Origin: Geomonas agri
GTDB taxonomy: Bacteria > Desulfobacterota > Desulfuromonadia > Geobacterales > Geobacteraceae
NCBI RefSeq assembly: GCF_020179605.1
Contig: NZ_JAINZO010000001.1
Location: forward strand, 682,001-746,000
Length of the DNA: 64,000 bases
Reading direction: 5' to 3'
Position numbers and translations under genes: made by a program. This document shows positions 16,143-24,182 of this stretch, piece after piece. Position 1 is the stretch's first letter. Each line of letters opens with the position of its first letter. The notes beneath the pieces are model-generated. The model did not search any database. It was given only the letters and a program-made list of their open reading frames with translations, and was not told the DNA's origin.

Positions 16143-17357
16143 ATGCTGAAAGGCAAGGAGATCGTTCTCGGGGTGACCGGCGGCATCGCCGTCTACAAGG
16201 CGGTGGAACTGCTGCGCCTGCTGGTGAAGGCGGGCGCCAACGTGCACGTGGTGATGACCAAGTCGGCCACGGAATTCGTCACTCCGCTCACCTTCCAGAC
16301 CCTGTCCCGCAACCCGGTGCACCTGGAACTCTTCAACCTGATTTCCGAGGAGAAGATCGGCCACATCGCCCTCGCGGACCGCGCCGACCTCTACATCATC
16401 GCGCCAGCCACGGCCAACTGCATCGGTAAGCTTGCCAACGGCATCGCCGACGACCTCTTGACCACCACGGTCATGGCGACCCGGGCTCCGGTTCTCATCG
16501 CCCCCGCCATGAATGTCAACATGTACCGCAACAGCATCTATCGCGAGAACGAGGCGCGCCTAAAGGCACACGGCTACCTCTTCGTCGCCCCCGCCTGCGG
16601 CATGCTGGCCTGCGGTTACGAAGGGGAGGGGAAGCTGCAGGCGCCCGAGGTAATCTTCGAGGAGGCGGTTGCGGCCCTGACTCCCAAGCGGCTGGCGGGA
16701 GAGCGGATCCTGGTCACCGCCGGGCCGACGCTCGAAGAGATCGATCCGGTACGCTACATCAGCAACCATTCCTCCGGCAAGATGGGATACGCTATCGCCC
16801 GCCAGGCGCGCCTGAGAGGTGCGCAGGTTACGTTAGTGACCGGGCCGAGCTGTCTCGTCCCACCGCTCGGAGTGGAGGTGATCAAGGTTCAGAGCGCGCA
16901 GGAGATGCGGGACGCGGTGCAGGGATGCCTGCCCCGGATCGACGTCGTCATCAAGGCAGCCGCGGTGGCGGATTACCGGCCCAAGACGCGCGCCGGCGAG
17001 AAGGTCAAGAAGAGCCAGGAGAGCCTCTCCATCGAATTGGAGAAGAACCCGGACATACTGGCGGAGCTGGGTGCCAGCAAGGGGGATAGGATCCTGGTCG
17101 GTTTCGCCGCCGAGACCCAGGACCTGGTCCGCAACGCGGGGGCGAAACTCAAGGCCAAGAACCTGGACCTGGTGGTGGCCAACGACGTCTCCCAGGAAGG
17201 CGCCGGCTTCAACGTGGACACCAACATCGCGAAGCTCTTGTTCAGCGACGGCCGCATCGAGGAACTGCCGATGATGGGAAAAGAGGAACTGGCGGGGGTG
17301 ATCCTGGAAAACGTGGATACGTTGCGGGCTGAAAAGCGGGGCAGGACCAAGGTATAA
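16143..17357 (+). CDS. coaBC: Bifunctional phosphopantothenoylcysteine decarboxylase/phosphopantothenate-cysteine ligase
   Basis: Carries out two steps of coenzyme A synthesis: ligation of cysteine to 4'-phosphopantothenate (CoaB) and FMN-dependent decarboxylation to phosphopantetheine (CoaC). The CoaC half (residues 1-190) has GVTGGIAVYKAVELLR, the active-site His in KIGHIALADRAD, the PAMNVNMY motif and the redox Cys region PACGMLACGYEGEG. The CoaB half has LVTAGPTLEEIDPVRYISN, SSGKMGYAIA and AAAVADYRPK with the active-site Lys. The 404 residues match the usual bifunctional length. Start at 16143 after GGGGGAAC. Confidence 0.96.
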   Translation: MLKGKEIVLGVTGGIAVYKAVELLRLLVKAGANVHVVMTKSATEFVTPLTFQTLSRNPVHLELFNLISEEKIGHIALADRADLYIIAPATANCIGKLANGIADDLLTTTVMATRAPVLIAPAMNVNMYRNSIYRENEARLKAHGYLFVAPACGMLACGYEGEGKLQAPEVIFEEAVAALTPKRLAGERILVTAGPTLEEIDPVRYISNHSSGKMGYAIARQARLRGAQVTLVTGPSCLVPPLGVEVIKVQSAQEMRDAVQGCLPRIDVVIKAAAVADYRPKTRAGEKVKKSQESLSIELEKNPDILAELGASKGDRILVGFAAETQDLVRNAGAKLKAKNLDLVVANDVSQEGAGFNVDTNIAKLLFSDGRIEELPMMGKEELAGVILENVDTLRAEKRGRTKV

Positions 17358-17374
17358 AAGCGCTTCCCCCTCCC

Positions 17375-17402
17375 CAGCTCTCCCCTCCGGGGGCGGGAGC
17401 TG
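17375..17402. repeat. Hairpin between convergent coaBC and the phospholipase-C-like gene
   Basis: CAGCTCTCCC pairs imperfectly with GGGAGCTG across CTCCGGGGGC. There is no T run in either direction. It may still help end both convergent transcripts, or it is one of the CCTCCGGGGG repeats. Confidence 0.4.
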
Positions 17403-17415
17403 TCAGGGAGCGGGG

Positions 17416-18336
17416 CTACTTCGAAAGAATCTGCAGCAGCAGTTCCGGCTCGCAGATCGCTTCTTTCAGCTTCAGCTTCAGTTCGTCGAGTTCGGCGTAG
17501 GCTTGCGGCTTGCTGATCTTCCCGGTGCGGTACAAAAGCCTCAGGTTCTTGCGCACCGCCTCCGCCGCCGCCAGCGCCCGCTCGCCGGTCGGGTCGGCGT
17601 GGAAGAAGCGCGAGGATTCGTCGTTGTTCAGGAAGTCGAAGACCGCTTCCTGGGCCAACTGCATGTATTCCTCCCGGTCGTTTTCCTCGAGGGAGTAACG
17701 CGAGGTGTCGGACAGGGTCTGCAGGATGCCCTGCCATTTCTCCAGGCGGCTCACCAGCAGGATAGAGTTGAAGATCTTCTTGTTGGTGCCGAAGGAGAAG
17801 ATGGTGTCCGAGAGTACCTTGCGCAGCAGCTGATCGTTGCTGCTGAAGTGTTCCAGCGAAACCTTCCTGGCGGTCTCCCAGATCTCCTTTTCCACGTAGT
17901 TTTCGAAGCGCATCTCCCAGTAGGCGTGCTTCAGCGTAAGCGACGAGAAGCTGCGCATCACCTTGTACGGGACGTAGTAGTTGTGGGCGATGCAGTCCGC
18001 AGCCAGGTGGCTTAGATATCCGTAGGCGCAGGCCTGTTGGGCAGGATCGCCCGCCTTGTCCAGAACCCGGTGCCCGACGCGCCAGCGGTGGCAATGGTGC
18101 AGGTAGTGAGTGAACTTCTTGCCCAGGGTGATGTCGGCTGCGATGGTGCCGTAGAGGAAGTCGTAGGGATGTGCCGAGATAATGGCGGCAACGGCAGGCT
18201 TCAGGGCATCGAGATTGTTCAGCACGTTCATGCCCAGTTGAAGGTGCACGCCGGCGCCCCAGGCGAGGGCCTGCTCAGGGAGCGCCAAGATCAGCAGGGA
18301 TGTGACGAGAAGTAAAAGCGGCATGCTTTCGAGCAT
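17416..18336 (-). CDS. Exported zinc-dependent phospholipase C-like protein
   Basis: About 300 residues with an N-terminal signal peptide (MPLLLLVTSLLILALPEQALA then WGAGVHLQ). The mature N-terminus begins at Trp-Gly, as in zinc-dependent phospholipases C whose first Trp ligates zinc, and His residues follow in GVHLQLG, KFTHYLHHCHRW and GYLSHLAADCIAHNYYVP, a His-rich pattern fitting the S1/P1-like helical fold. The C-terminal half is helical and charged (EENDREEYMQLAQEAV). Start may be ATG 18336 or 18324; neither has a clear ribosome site. It is convergent with coaBC and divergent from the next gene. Actual lipase activity is inferred. Confidence 0.7.
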   Translation of the reverse strand: MLESMPLLLLVTSLLILALPEQALAWGAGVHLQLGMNVLNNLDALKPAVAAIISAHPYDFLYGTIAADITLGKKFTHYLHHCHRWRVGHRVLDKAGDPAQQACAYGYLSHLAADCIAHNYYVPYKVMRSFSSLTLKHAYWEMRFENYVEKEIWETARKVSLEHFSSNDQLLRKVLSDTIFSFGTNKKIFNSILLVSRLEKWQGILQTLSDTSRYSLEENDREEYMQLAQEAVFDFLNNDESSRFFHADPTGERALAAAEAVRKNLRLLYRTGKISKPQAYAELDELKLKLKEAICEPELLLQILSK

Positions 18337-18370
18337 AGTTAATGAAACCGGAAATGTAAAGGGGTTTAGG

Positions 18371-19045
18371 ATGGCGGAAATGGAGGAGCGGGAGCTGTTG
18401 TTGCGCTCCCTGAAGGGGTACCTGGTGGACCTGGCCGACAGCGGCGTGGACGAACTCGCCTACGGCACCGTGGCCGTCGCGGCCCCGCCTTTGACGGCGA
18501 CTGCTTCCGCTACTCCGGCCGTGCCCCCCGCTGTGTCCATCGAGACTACTGAGCCCGCTGTCCCCGCTGGGCCGGTTGCACCGGCAGCACCGGTAGCATC
18601 CGCGGCGTCTGACGAGGAGCCGCCGTGCCGGCAGGAGGGAGCCACCCAGGCACGCCTGCTCTTCCTGATGACCGGACCCGGCTACGACGGAGCGGCCGGT
18701 GACCTTTTGGCCAAGATCATCGGGGCCATGAAATTCAGTACCGACCAGGTTTGCCTGCTGACGTTCGACACCGGAGTCGACGCCGAAGCCATGGCACGAT
18801 GCCTCGCCAAGAGGGTCGATGCCGTGGGACCGGAGGTGGTGGTTACGCTAGGCGAGGAGGCGACCCGCCTGGTGGTAGGCGGGAAGGTCAACCTGGAGCG
18901 GGTGCGCGGCCAGTGGCAAGGGGTGCGGGGCAGGGCGGTGATGCCGACCCTGCATCCGGACGCACTGCTCTCGGACGAGGGGCTCAAACGTCACGTCTGG
19001 GAGGATATGAAGCTCGTGATGCGCCGACTGGCCGGGGCGGGCTAG
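18371..19045 (+). CDS. Divergent uracil-DNA glycosylase-superfamily-like protein
   Basis: A 224-residue protein: an N-terminal helix (MEERELLLRSLKGYLVDLADSGVDEL, as in family-4 UDG starts), an Ala/Pro/Val linker at about 35-90, then a UDG-like core with LLFLMTGPGYDG in place of the usual GExPGxxED water-activating motif, VVVTLGEEATRLV, and TLHPDALL in place of the HPS motif. The four Fe-S cysteines of family 4 are missing (only three scattered Cys). It may be a catalytically dead relative or a new branch. Start at ATG 18371 chosen because the sequence upstream overlaps the divergent gene. Confidence 0.6.
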   Translation: MAEMEERELLLRSLKGYLVDLADSGVDELAYGTVAVAAPPLTATASATPAVPPAVSIETTEPAVPAGPVAPAAPVASAASDEEPPCRQEGATQARLLFLMTGPGYDGAAGDLLAKIIGAMKFSTDQVCLLTFDTGVDAEAMARCLAKRVDAVGPEVVVTLGEEATRLVVGGKVNLERVRGQWQGVRGRAVMPTLHPDALLSDEGLKRHVWEDMKLVMRRLAGAG

Positions 19046-19458
19046 TGCGGGGAGGAACAGGATTTCAACTTCCCCGTTTCGAACAGCGTGATGGGCTGCT
19101 GCCCGACACAGGTCTTGCCGTCCACTTCGATCCGTGAGGCCAGGACGCAACTCTCCAGCTTACCGGAAGGGTAGAAACTTATGAAGCTGTACTCGTTGCA
19201 GACCAAGTCCTCGTAGTAAAAAAAGTTCTTGGTGATGCAGCTTTTAAGCATTCCCTGTTCATAGAATTCCGCAGTAGAGAGCATGTTGCAGGTCACACCG
19301 CTCAAGATGGTGATGTCGCCCAGGTTGCATGACTTGAGCTCGCCGTTGGGATAGTAGAGGATGTCGGAACCGGCATTGCAGATGGTCGCGTCCAGCGCCA
19401 GTGCCTGTCCCGTTGCCACAGTCAGCAGGAAAATCAGAATCAGCAGCATCTGTTTCAT
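19042..19458 (-). CDS. Exported protein with four YxxGxLxSC repeats
   Basis: A 138-residue exported protein of unknown function. Signal peptide MKQMLLILIFLLTVATGQALA. The mature part is built from about four units of roughly 30 residues, each ending in a consensus F/Y-x-x-G-x-L-K/E-S-C: YYPNGELKSC, FYEQGMLKSC, FYPSGKLESC, LFETGKLKSC, with a second Cys in each spacer (TICNAG, VTCNML, LVCNEY, KTCVGQ). Pairing of these cysteines as disulfides is likely. The unit resembles YwqK/MORN-like strand repeats. A perfect GGAGGTGATC precedes the ATG. It overlaps the end of the opposite-strand gene by four bases. Confidence 0.75.
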   Translation of the reverse strand: MKQMLLILIFLLTVATGQALALDATICNAGSDILYYPNGELKSCNLGDITILSGVTCNMLSTAEFYEQGMLKSCITKNFFYYEDLVCNEYSFISFYPSGKLESCVLASRIEVDGKTCVGQQPITLFETGKLKSCSSPH

Positions 19459-19553
19459 AGATCACCTCCAGCGACAGTGTTGACTCACCCCGAACCACCC
19501 CGCCAAGTATAGATTCACCCTTGAATAATTCAAATCATGCCGGTCCTCGTTTC

Positions 19554-19581
19554 TTGACGCCATCTGCTGATTAGTTATCCT
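19554..19581 (+). promoter_or_regulatory. Sigma-70 promoter of the BON-domain lipoprotein
   Basis: TTGACG at 19554-19559 and TATCCT at 19576-19581 with a 16-base spacer, 45 bases before the ATG. Confidence 0.5.
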
Positions 19582-19625
19582 TAATCGGTTCCAGGTGGCA
19601 AAATTCTGCGAGAAAGGAGATCGTC

Positions 19626-19946
19626 ATGGGAAAAGCAAAACGAATCGTCATGGTCCTTGTCAGCGCCTGTCTACTCACCTCCATGGTCGGGTGTAGCCAC
19701 ACCCATACCACCACACATGAAACGGCTGGCGAGTACGTCGATGACTCTGTCATCACCACCCGCGTCAAGGCCGCCATCTTTGATGAATTGGCGCTCAAGA
19801 CCTTCCAGATCAACGTCACCACCTACCAGGGTGTGGTGCAGTTGAGCGGGTTCGTGGACTCGGCTGAGAACGCGAGAAAGGCTGGTGACATCGCCCGCGG
19901 TGTGAAGGGAGTACGGGAAGTGACGAACGACCTGATTACCAAGTAA
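19626..19946 (+). CDS. BON-domain lipoprotein (OsmY-like)
   Basis: A 106-residue periplasmic lipoprotein. The signal MGKAKRIVMVLVSACLLTSMVGC ends in a lipobox. After a His/Thr-rich stretch comes a single BON domain (DDSVITTRVKAAIFDELALKTFQINVTTYQGVVQLSGFVDS cut here into its parts DDSVITTRVKAAI and VVQLSGFV, ending VKGVREVTNDL). BON domains bind membranes or phospholipids and are typical of envelope-stress proteins. AAAGGAGATCGTC precedes the ATG. Single-gene unit with its own promoter and a shared bidirectional terminator. Confidence 0.88.
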   Translation: MGKAKRIVMVLVSACLLTSMVGCSHTHTTTHETAGEYVDDSVITTRVKAAIFDELALKTFQINVTTYQGVVQLSGFVDSAENARKAGDIARGVKGVREVTNDLITK

Positions 19947-19956
19947 CGAGGTAAAA

Positions 19957-19990
19957 AAAAGCCCCCTCCCGAGAGGGAGGGGGCTTTGCT
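19957..19990. terminator. Bidirectional terminator between the BON and DUF2795 genes
   Basis: AGCCCCCTCCC pairs with GGGAGGGGGCT around GAGA. The plus strand is preceded by eight A, giving a T run for the minus-strand gene, while the plus-strand side has only TTTGCTTG. Confidence 0.85.
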
Positions 19991-19992
19991 TG

Positions 19993-20295
19993 TTAGTGGT
20001 GTGCCCTGCTGTGGGATTTACCCTGGTCTGCCTGCCCGCTTGTTTGTTGTTTAGACCTCGATTTGCTGGATTGCCCGGATTCCTCACCGCCACGCTCTTT
20101 CCCGAAGGACTTCATGACGTCGGCCATGTTGCCGTATTCCCGGTCTTCCATTTTCTGGATTTCGTCGAGGACCACTTTCTCTGCTTTCATGTGCTGAGCA
20201 TGTTTGAGCAGGTCCTGTTTCTCAGCCGGGAAGTCTATGCCTTTGAGATGTTTCGTTACGTTTGCCGGTGAATGACCAGTGCCTCGGGTTGCCAT
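19993..20295 (-). CDS. DUF2795-domain protein
   Basis: A 100-residue cytosolic protein. The N-terminal half has the DUF2795 pattern SPANVTKHLKGIDFPAEKQD with a following helix LLKHAQHMKAEKVV and an EIQKMEDREYGNMADVM tail; the C-terminal third is a Ser/Gln/Lys/His-rich disordered tail ending SHSRAHH. These short proteins are often stress-linked, function unknown. The ATG at 20295 is preceded by GGAGGAAGTTATGGC context, a strong ribosome site. Confidence 0.78.
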   Translation of the reverse strand: MATRGTGHSPANVTKHLKGIDFPAEKQDLLKHAQHMKAEKVVLDEIQKMEDREYGNMADVMKSFGKERGGEESGQSSKSRSKQQTSGQADQGKSHSRAHH

Positions 20296-20403
20296 AACTT
20301 CCTCCTTTTGCTGATGTACTTTTTCCCGATCACAAGTCGATTGTATTGAATTGGTTTTTTTTAATCAACACAAAAAGCCCGTTCAATTGAGGCCGGGACA
20401 GTG

Positions 20404-22212
20404 TCAGAACCAGAACTGTGCCAGCACCATCATGATGCCGGTGCCGCAGATGAACCAAGTGACGTAATCGCCGATGTAGCCGCTGTGGACGCGGCGCAGG
20501 ATACTTACCGGTCCTCGCAGCAGCGCCTTCACGCTTTCCCGCCCGCGCCCACGCAGCGGCCCGGGGCCGAGGAAAACTGTGGCGACGGCCAACGCTGCAA
20601 CCGCGGTAACAAGTGGGATCGCCACACCCGGCCTTGCCTGCGGCACCGCGTCTTGCGCCGGCGCCGGCTGTCCATGCAGGACCAAGGCATGATAGCCGGC
20701 GCGGTCGATGAAGCGTGCGGCGGCCTGCTGCGTCACGTGCTGCGCCTGTGGCAGGATCCCTACGACCAGTGAGAGAACAAGGAGCAGGCCCAGGGAGACC
20801 AGCATGATGCGGGGCGTCGGACCGTGCGAGTGACCGGTCTCCGATCCCTCTTCACCGGTGGCGGGGGCCGAACTCGAGACGGCGTCGGGATGTCCCAGGC
20901 CAAAGAAGATGCCGCCGGCTGCACGTAGCACTGCGCCCGCTGTCAGCGCAGAACAGAGCGACAAGAGCGGCGAGAGGTAATGGTAGTCGAGACTGGAAGC
21001 TGTTTCCTCGATGATTCCCTTGCCGGCCCAGGTGCCGAAGGGGGGGAGCCCGGACAGGGCCAGGCCGGCAACGCAGAAGAGCACGCCGGTCACGCGCAGG
21101 CTCCGGCACCGGCCATGCAACTCTTTCTCGTCGACCGAGCGGTGGTGGTACACCAGCACGCCGGTGCCGATGAACAGGGCCCCCTTAACGAAGCCGTGTC
21201 CGGCGATGTAGAGAAGGGTTCCTGCCAAGGCTTGCCGGTCCAGCAGCGCCAACCCGGCCAGAATCATGCCGCTATGGCTTACCGTCGAGTAGGCCAGCAA
21301 CCGTTTCAGGTGCCGCTGCAGGCAGGCCATTACCGCACCGATTACCGCGGTGGCGATGCCGGTACCGAGAAGCATCTGGCGCATCACTTCGGGGTCGAGG
21401 GTGGCGCTGAAGACGACCCAGTAAATGCGTGCCACGGCGTAGAGGCCAAGCTGCACCATGATCCCGGAGAACAGGACCGAGGCGGGCGTCGGCGCCACCG
21501 AATGCGCATCGGGCAGCCAGAAATGGAAGGGGAGCACCGCCCCCTTGATCATGAACCCGACGGCGAGCAGGATGAAGGCTGCGCTCACGGCGGGACCGGC
21601 AGGTTTGCCCGATAGCGCCGCGCCCGCCCAGGCGAGGTTGAGACCGCCGGTCTCCCCGTAGATCAGCGCGATACCCAATAGCACCACGAGGCCCGCAACG
21701 CTGTTCATCACGGCGAAGTTCAACGCCCCTTCCAGGGGACCGCTCTCCTCGATCTTGTAGCCGGTCAGCGCGTAGGCGGCCACCCCCATCAGCTCGAAGT
21801 AGACGAACATGTTGAAGAGATCGCCGGTCAGGGCAAAGCCCTGCAGCGAGGCGAGGAACAGGAGCATCAGCGTGTGGTAGTAGGTGCGCACGGCATGGAA
21901 ATGATGCCAGGAGAAAAGCAGTGCAGCCGAGGTGAGCAGCGCCGCCAGCAGCGCGAGGCCGGCCGAAGCGGGGTCGATCACGAAGGCGATCCCGGCGGGG
22001 AAGCCGCGCATGGGGGTCCAGTCGCCGAACCAGTAGACGATGGTGCCGGTGAGGGACGTCCTGAGAAGTTGCAGGTCGATGGCGGCGACGGCCAGCGCGG
22101 TCGCCAGGGAGAGCACATCCAAAACGCGGCGCCGTGAGCTTACTTGCTCCAGTGCCGCCAAAAGGGTCGCCATGAACAGGGCGGTGATAACGGGGAAGGG
22201 CGCGAGTGTCAT
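20404..22212 (-). CDS. Mrp/Mbh-type antiporter large subunit D (NuoN/NuoL-like)
   Basis: A 602-residue polytopic membrane protein of the complex I antiporter-subunit family, translocating H+ or Na+. Signature segments: LMLLFLASLQGFALTGDLFN, YFELMGVAAYALTGYKIEE, AVLPFHFWLPDAHSVAPTPA (conserved Lys/His helix), YSTVSHSGMILAG and HGFVKGALFIGTG. The C-terminus after about 480 is hydrophilic then a last pair of helices. It is the last gene of the minus-strand set, two bases after subunit C. As the only large antiporter-like subunit here it must take the place of both MrpA and MrpD. Confidence 0.88.
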   Translation of the reverse strand: MTLAPFPVITALFMATLLAALEQVSSRRRVLDVLSLATALAVAAIDLQLLRTSLTGTIVYWFGDWTPMRGFPAGIAFVIDPASAGLALLAALLTSAALLFSWHHFHAVRTYYHTLMLLFLASLQGFALTGDLFNMFVYFELMGVAAYALTGYKIEESGPLEGALNFAVMNSVAGLVVLLGIALIYGETGGLNLAWAGAALSGKPAGPAVSAAFILLAVGFMIKGAVLPFHFWLPDAHSVAPTPASVLFSGIMVQLGLYAVARIYWVVFSATLDPEVMRQMLLGTGIATAVIGAVMACLQRHLKRLLAYSTVSHSGMILAGLALLDRQALAGTLLYIAGHGFVKGALFIGTGVLVYHHRSVDEKELHGRCRSLRVTGVLFCVAGLALSGLPPFGTWAGKGIIEETASSLDYHYLSPLLSLCSALTAGAVLRAAGGIFFGLGHPDAVSSSAPATGEEGSETGHSHGPTPRIMLVSLGLLLVLSLVVGILPQAQHVTQQAAARFIDRAGYHALVLHGQPAPAQDAVPQARPGVAIPLVTAVAALAVATVFLGPGPLRGRGRESVKALLRGPVSILRRVHSGYIGDYVTWFICGTGIMMVLAQFWF

Positions 22213-22214
22213 GG

Positions 22215-22559
22215 CTAACCCCTCTGGGGCGGCTCTTTACGCGGATCGAGCGTCCCGGTCAGCTTGTGCCTCTGCAGGGCGAAGGCGAGCAGCAGCGCGG
22301 AGACGGCGGCACCCACCACGATGTCGGTCAACGTCAGGGCCTGGACCACCGGGTCGACCATGCGTGCGTGGCCGGGGATTTCGTCGGTGATCGGCGCGGT
22401 CCCGCCCTGCAGGTAACCGATGGAGAGGAGCAGCAGGTAGGTGGACGACTGGGCCACGAAGAGGCAGCTCACCAGGTGAATCGTGTTCCTGCTGGTCGCG
22501 ATTCCGTAGAGGCCGACCAAGAGCAACTCGATGACAATAAGGTAGGGGAAGACGCTCAC
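22215..22559 (-). CDS. mnhC: Mrp antiporter subunit C (NuoK-like)
   Basis: A 114-residue protein with three transmembrane helices (PYLIVIELLLVGLYGI, VSCLFVAQSSTYLLLLSIGY, LTDIVVGAAVSALLLAFALQ), the NuoK/MrpC pattern. The TDIVVGAAVSALLLA helix is characteristic, including the DPVVQALTLTDIVVG block before it. Start overlaps the upstream B subunit by four bases. Confidence 0.88.
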   Translation of the reverse strand: MSVFPYLIVIELLLVGLYGIATSRNTIHLVSCLFVAQSSTYLLLLSIGYLQGGTAPITDEIPGHARMVDPVVQALTLTDIVVGAAVSALLLAFALQRHKLTGTLDPRKEPPQRG

Positions 22560-23317
22560 GGTTTCTTCTCCTTACGGATCACGAGCACCTGCCTGAGAAA
22601 TGCCACTATGAGGAGCAGGAACGCGCTGGTCACCTCGGTTCCCACGGTGATGTTAAGGAGGGGAAGGGTGCCGGCCGACAGGAGCTCCCCCTTGTCGCCC
22701 AGTGGCAGCAGGTTGTGCAGGTAGCGGTATCCCGCCGGCAGCGCGAGCAGGCCGATGATCACGTACCCGGCCGCACCGCCGGCCTCGAGGTGGGATACAG
22801 TATGGTCGCGCGACATACCGAGCAGATCGTCATACTCCCCGCTCAGGTAAACGTAGTAGAAGGCTGTCGCGAGGAGGACGCCACCCTGGAAGCCGCCGCC
22901 GGGGGTGAGGTGGCCGTGCAGCACGATGTAGATACCGAGCAGCAGGGTGAAGGGGAACATCAGGACCCCCAGGCCAAGCACGGCGGGGGCGGGCTGGATC
23001 CACTGGCGGTCGGAGGTCTGGTCCACCGGCTCTTGCGCCACCTCGGATTCCTGGCGCCGCAACAAAAGTAGACAGCCGGCGACGGCGGCGAAGAGGATGA
23101 ACTCCTCGCCGAGAGTGTCGAAGCCACGGTAGTCGAAAGTGACCGACGCGACGGCCTGCTGGACGTGGCGCAACGGTTCCATGGTGACCAGAATGGCAGG
23201 CCCATAGGTGCCCCGGTAGTCGCCGAAGGGGGGGAGGGCATCGAGGGCGCGCAGCAGGGACGCGCCGAAAAGGAGGGCTCCCAAGAAGAAGGGGAGATGG
23301 CGCCGTTTGCCGCTCAT
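22556..23317 (-). CDS. mnhB: Mrp antiporter subunit B with N-terminal MbhE-like extension
   Basis: A 253-residue membrane protein. The C-terminal 150 residues are the MnhB domain (FPFTLLLGIYIVLHGHLTPGG, FQGGVLLATAFYYVYLSG, VGTEVTSAFLLLIVAFLRQ). The N-terminal 100 residues (RALDALPPFGDYRGTYGPAIL, RGFDTLGEEFILFAAVAGCLLLL) match the small E-type domain usually found at the end of MrpA, so it carries the tail of the missing A subunit. Overlaps both neighbours by four bases. Confidence 0.85.
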   Translation of the reverse strand: MSGKRRHLPFFLGALLFGASLLRALDALPPFGDYRGTYGPAILVTMEPLRHVQQAVASVTFDYRGFDTLGEEFILFAAVAGCLLLLRRQESEVAQEPVDQTSDRQWIQPAPAVLGLGVLMFPFTLLLGIYIVLHGHLTPGGGFQGGVLLATAFYYVYLSGEYDDLLGMSRDHTVSHLEAGGAAGYVIIGLLALPAGYRYLHNLLPLGDKGELLSAGTLPLLNITVGTEVTSAFLLLIVAFLRQVLVIRKEKKP

Positions 23318-23556
23318 TTCCGGTCACCGGTACGTGCTTTGGCCACGGTGAGCAGCACCATGAGGGGGAATGCGACGGCGCCGACCACCATTTCCGAAAG
23401 CGCCACGTCCGGGGCTTGCAGCACCACGAACAGGAGGCTCAGTGTGAGTCCAAAGAACCCGGCGACGAACGTCTGCAGCAGCGGGTCGCGTGTGGTCACC
23501 ACCGCCCAGCCGGCAGCCCCTACGGTGAAAAAGGTCACCGCTTGCAAAGGGTCCAC
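23314..23556 (-). CDS. DUF4040/MbhD-like subunit
   Basis: An 80-residue, two- to three-helix protein (FFTVGAAGWAVVTTRDPLLQ, FVAGFFGLTLSLLFVVLQAPD, ALSEMVVGAVAFPLMVLLTV). QAPDVALSEMVVGA is the conserved core of the domain that is normally fused inside MrpA; here it is a separate gene. GTG start at 23556 three bases after the G subunit stop. Confidence 0.85.
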   Translation of the reverse strand: MDPLQAVTFFTVGAAGWAVVTTRDPLLQTFVAGFFGLTLSLLFVVLQAPDVALSEMVVGAVAFPLMVLLTVAKARTGDRK

Positions 23557-23559
23557 GTG

Positions 23560-23931
23560 TCACTCCTCCACCGGGGTAGCTTGTTCCGGTGTCTCTCGCT
23601 CCCGGTTCGGGCCCGATACCTCTTCCTGCAGCCGTTTCCGGTGCGCCTCGCGCAGGTAATGGGCCCTCGCTGCCGCGAAGGTGATTACTGGGTTGCCGAT
23701 CACCAGAACCAAAAGTACCAGGCCCGCCTTTATCGTCGGTGCCCCCAGCCCCTCCTGAACGGCTATGGCCGCGGCGACCGCCGCGCATCCCAGGACGGCG
23801 GGGGGAGCCAGGTAGTGCAACTTGCGGTACACCCCCTTCATCACCATGAGCCCCAGACAGGAGAAGGCGCAGATTGCCAGTGCGAAGCACAGGAGCAGGA
23901 TGACCCAAATGCCGGCCGGCATGTCGGGGCT
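23560..23931 (-). CDS. mnhG: Mrp antiporter subunit G
   Basis: A 123-residue protein with three helices (WVILLLCFALAICAFSCLGL, LAPPAVLGCAAVAAAIAVQ, GLVLLVLVIGNPVITFAAARA). GNPVITFAAARA is the MnhG signature. I choose the GTG at 23931, which overlaps the subunit F stop as GTGA and has GGAG eight bases upstream; an ATG at 23922 would be three codons shorter. A charged C-terminal tail is longer than in many MrpG proteins. Confidence 0.83.
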   Translation of the reverse strand, partial: SPDMPAGIWVILLLCFALAICAFSCLGLMVMKGVYRKLHYLAPPAVLGCAAVAAAIAVQEGLGAPTIKAGLVLLVLVIGNPVITFAAARAHYLREAHRKRLQEEVSGPNRERETPEQATPVEE

Positions 23932-24182
23932 CACAGCCAGCGCTCCAAGAAACGAAGGTAGACCAGCCCCGAGGCGAGGGAGAGGACAGTGAGCACCAGC
24001 GACAGGTCGAAATAGATGGTGCGGCGATACCCTTCGGCCAGCAGCAGAACGATCAGGACCGCGAAGAGCTGCGCCATCTGCAAGGCAACGAAGCGCTCCA
24101 GGGGCGTCCCGGTATAGCAGAGCCATCCACAGGGGAGCATCAAGATGACCAGGACCAGGGCGGCGACGAGCCAGATGTTCAT
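23931..24182 (-). CDS. mnhF: Mrp antiporter subunit F
   Basis: An 83-residue, three-helix membrane protein (WLVAALVLVILMLPCGWLC, FVALQMAQLFAVLIVLLLAE, DLSLVLTVLSLASGLVYL). Size and the GTPLERFVALQ loop fit MnhF. Starts within the last codon of subunit E (four-base overlap). Confidence 0.83.
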   Translation of the reverse strand: MNIWLVAALVLVILMLPCGWLCYTGTPLERFVALQMAQLFAVLIVLLLAEGYRRTIYFDLSLVLTVLSLASGLVYLRFLERWL

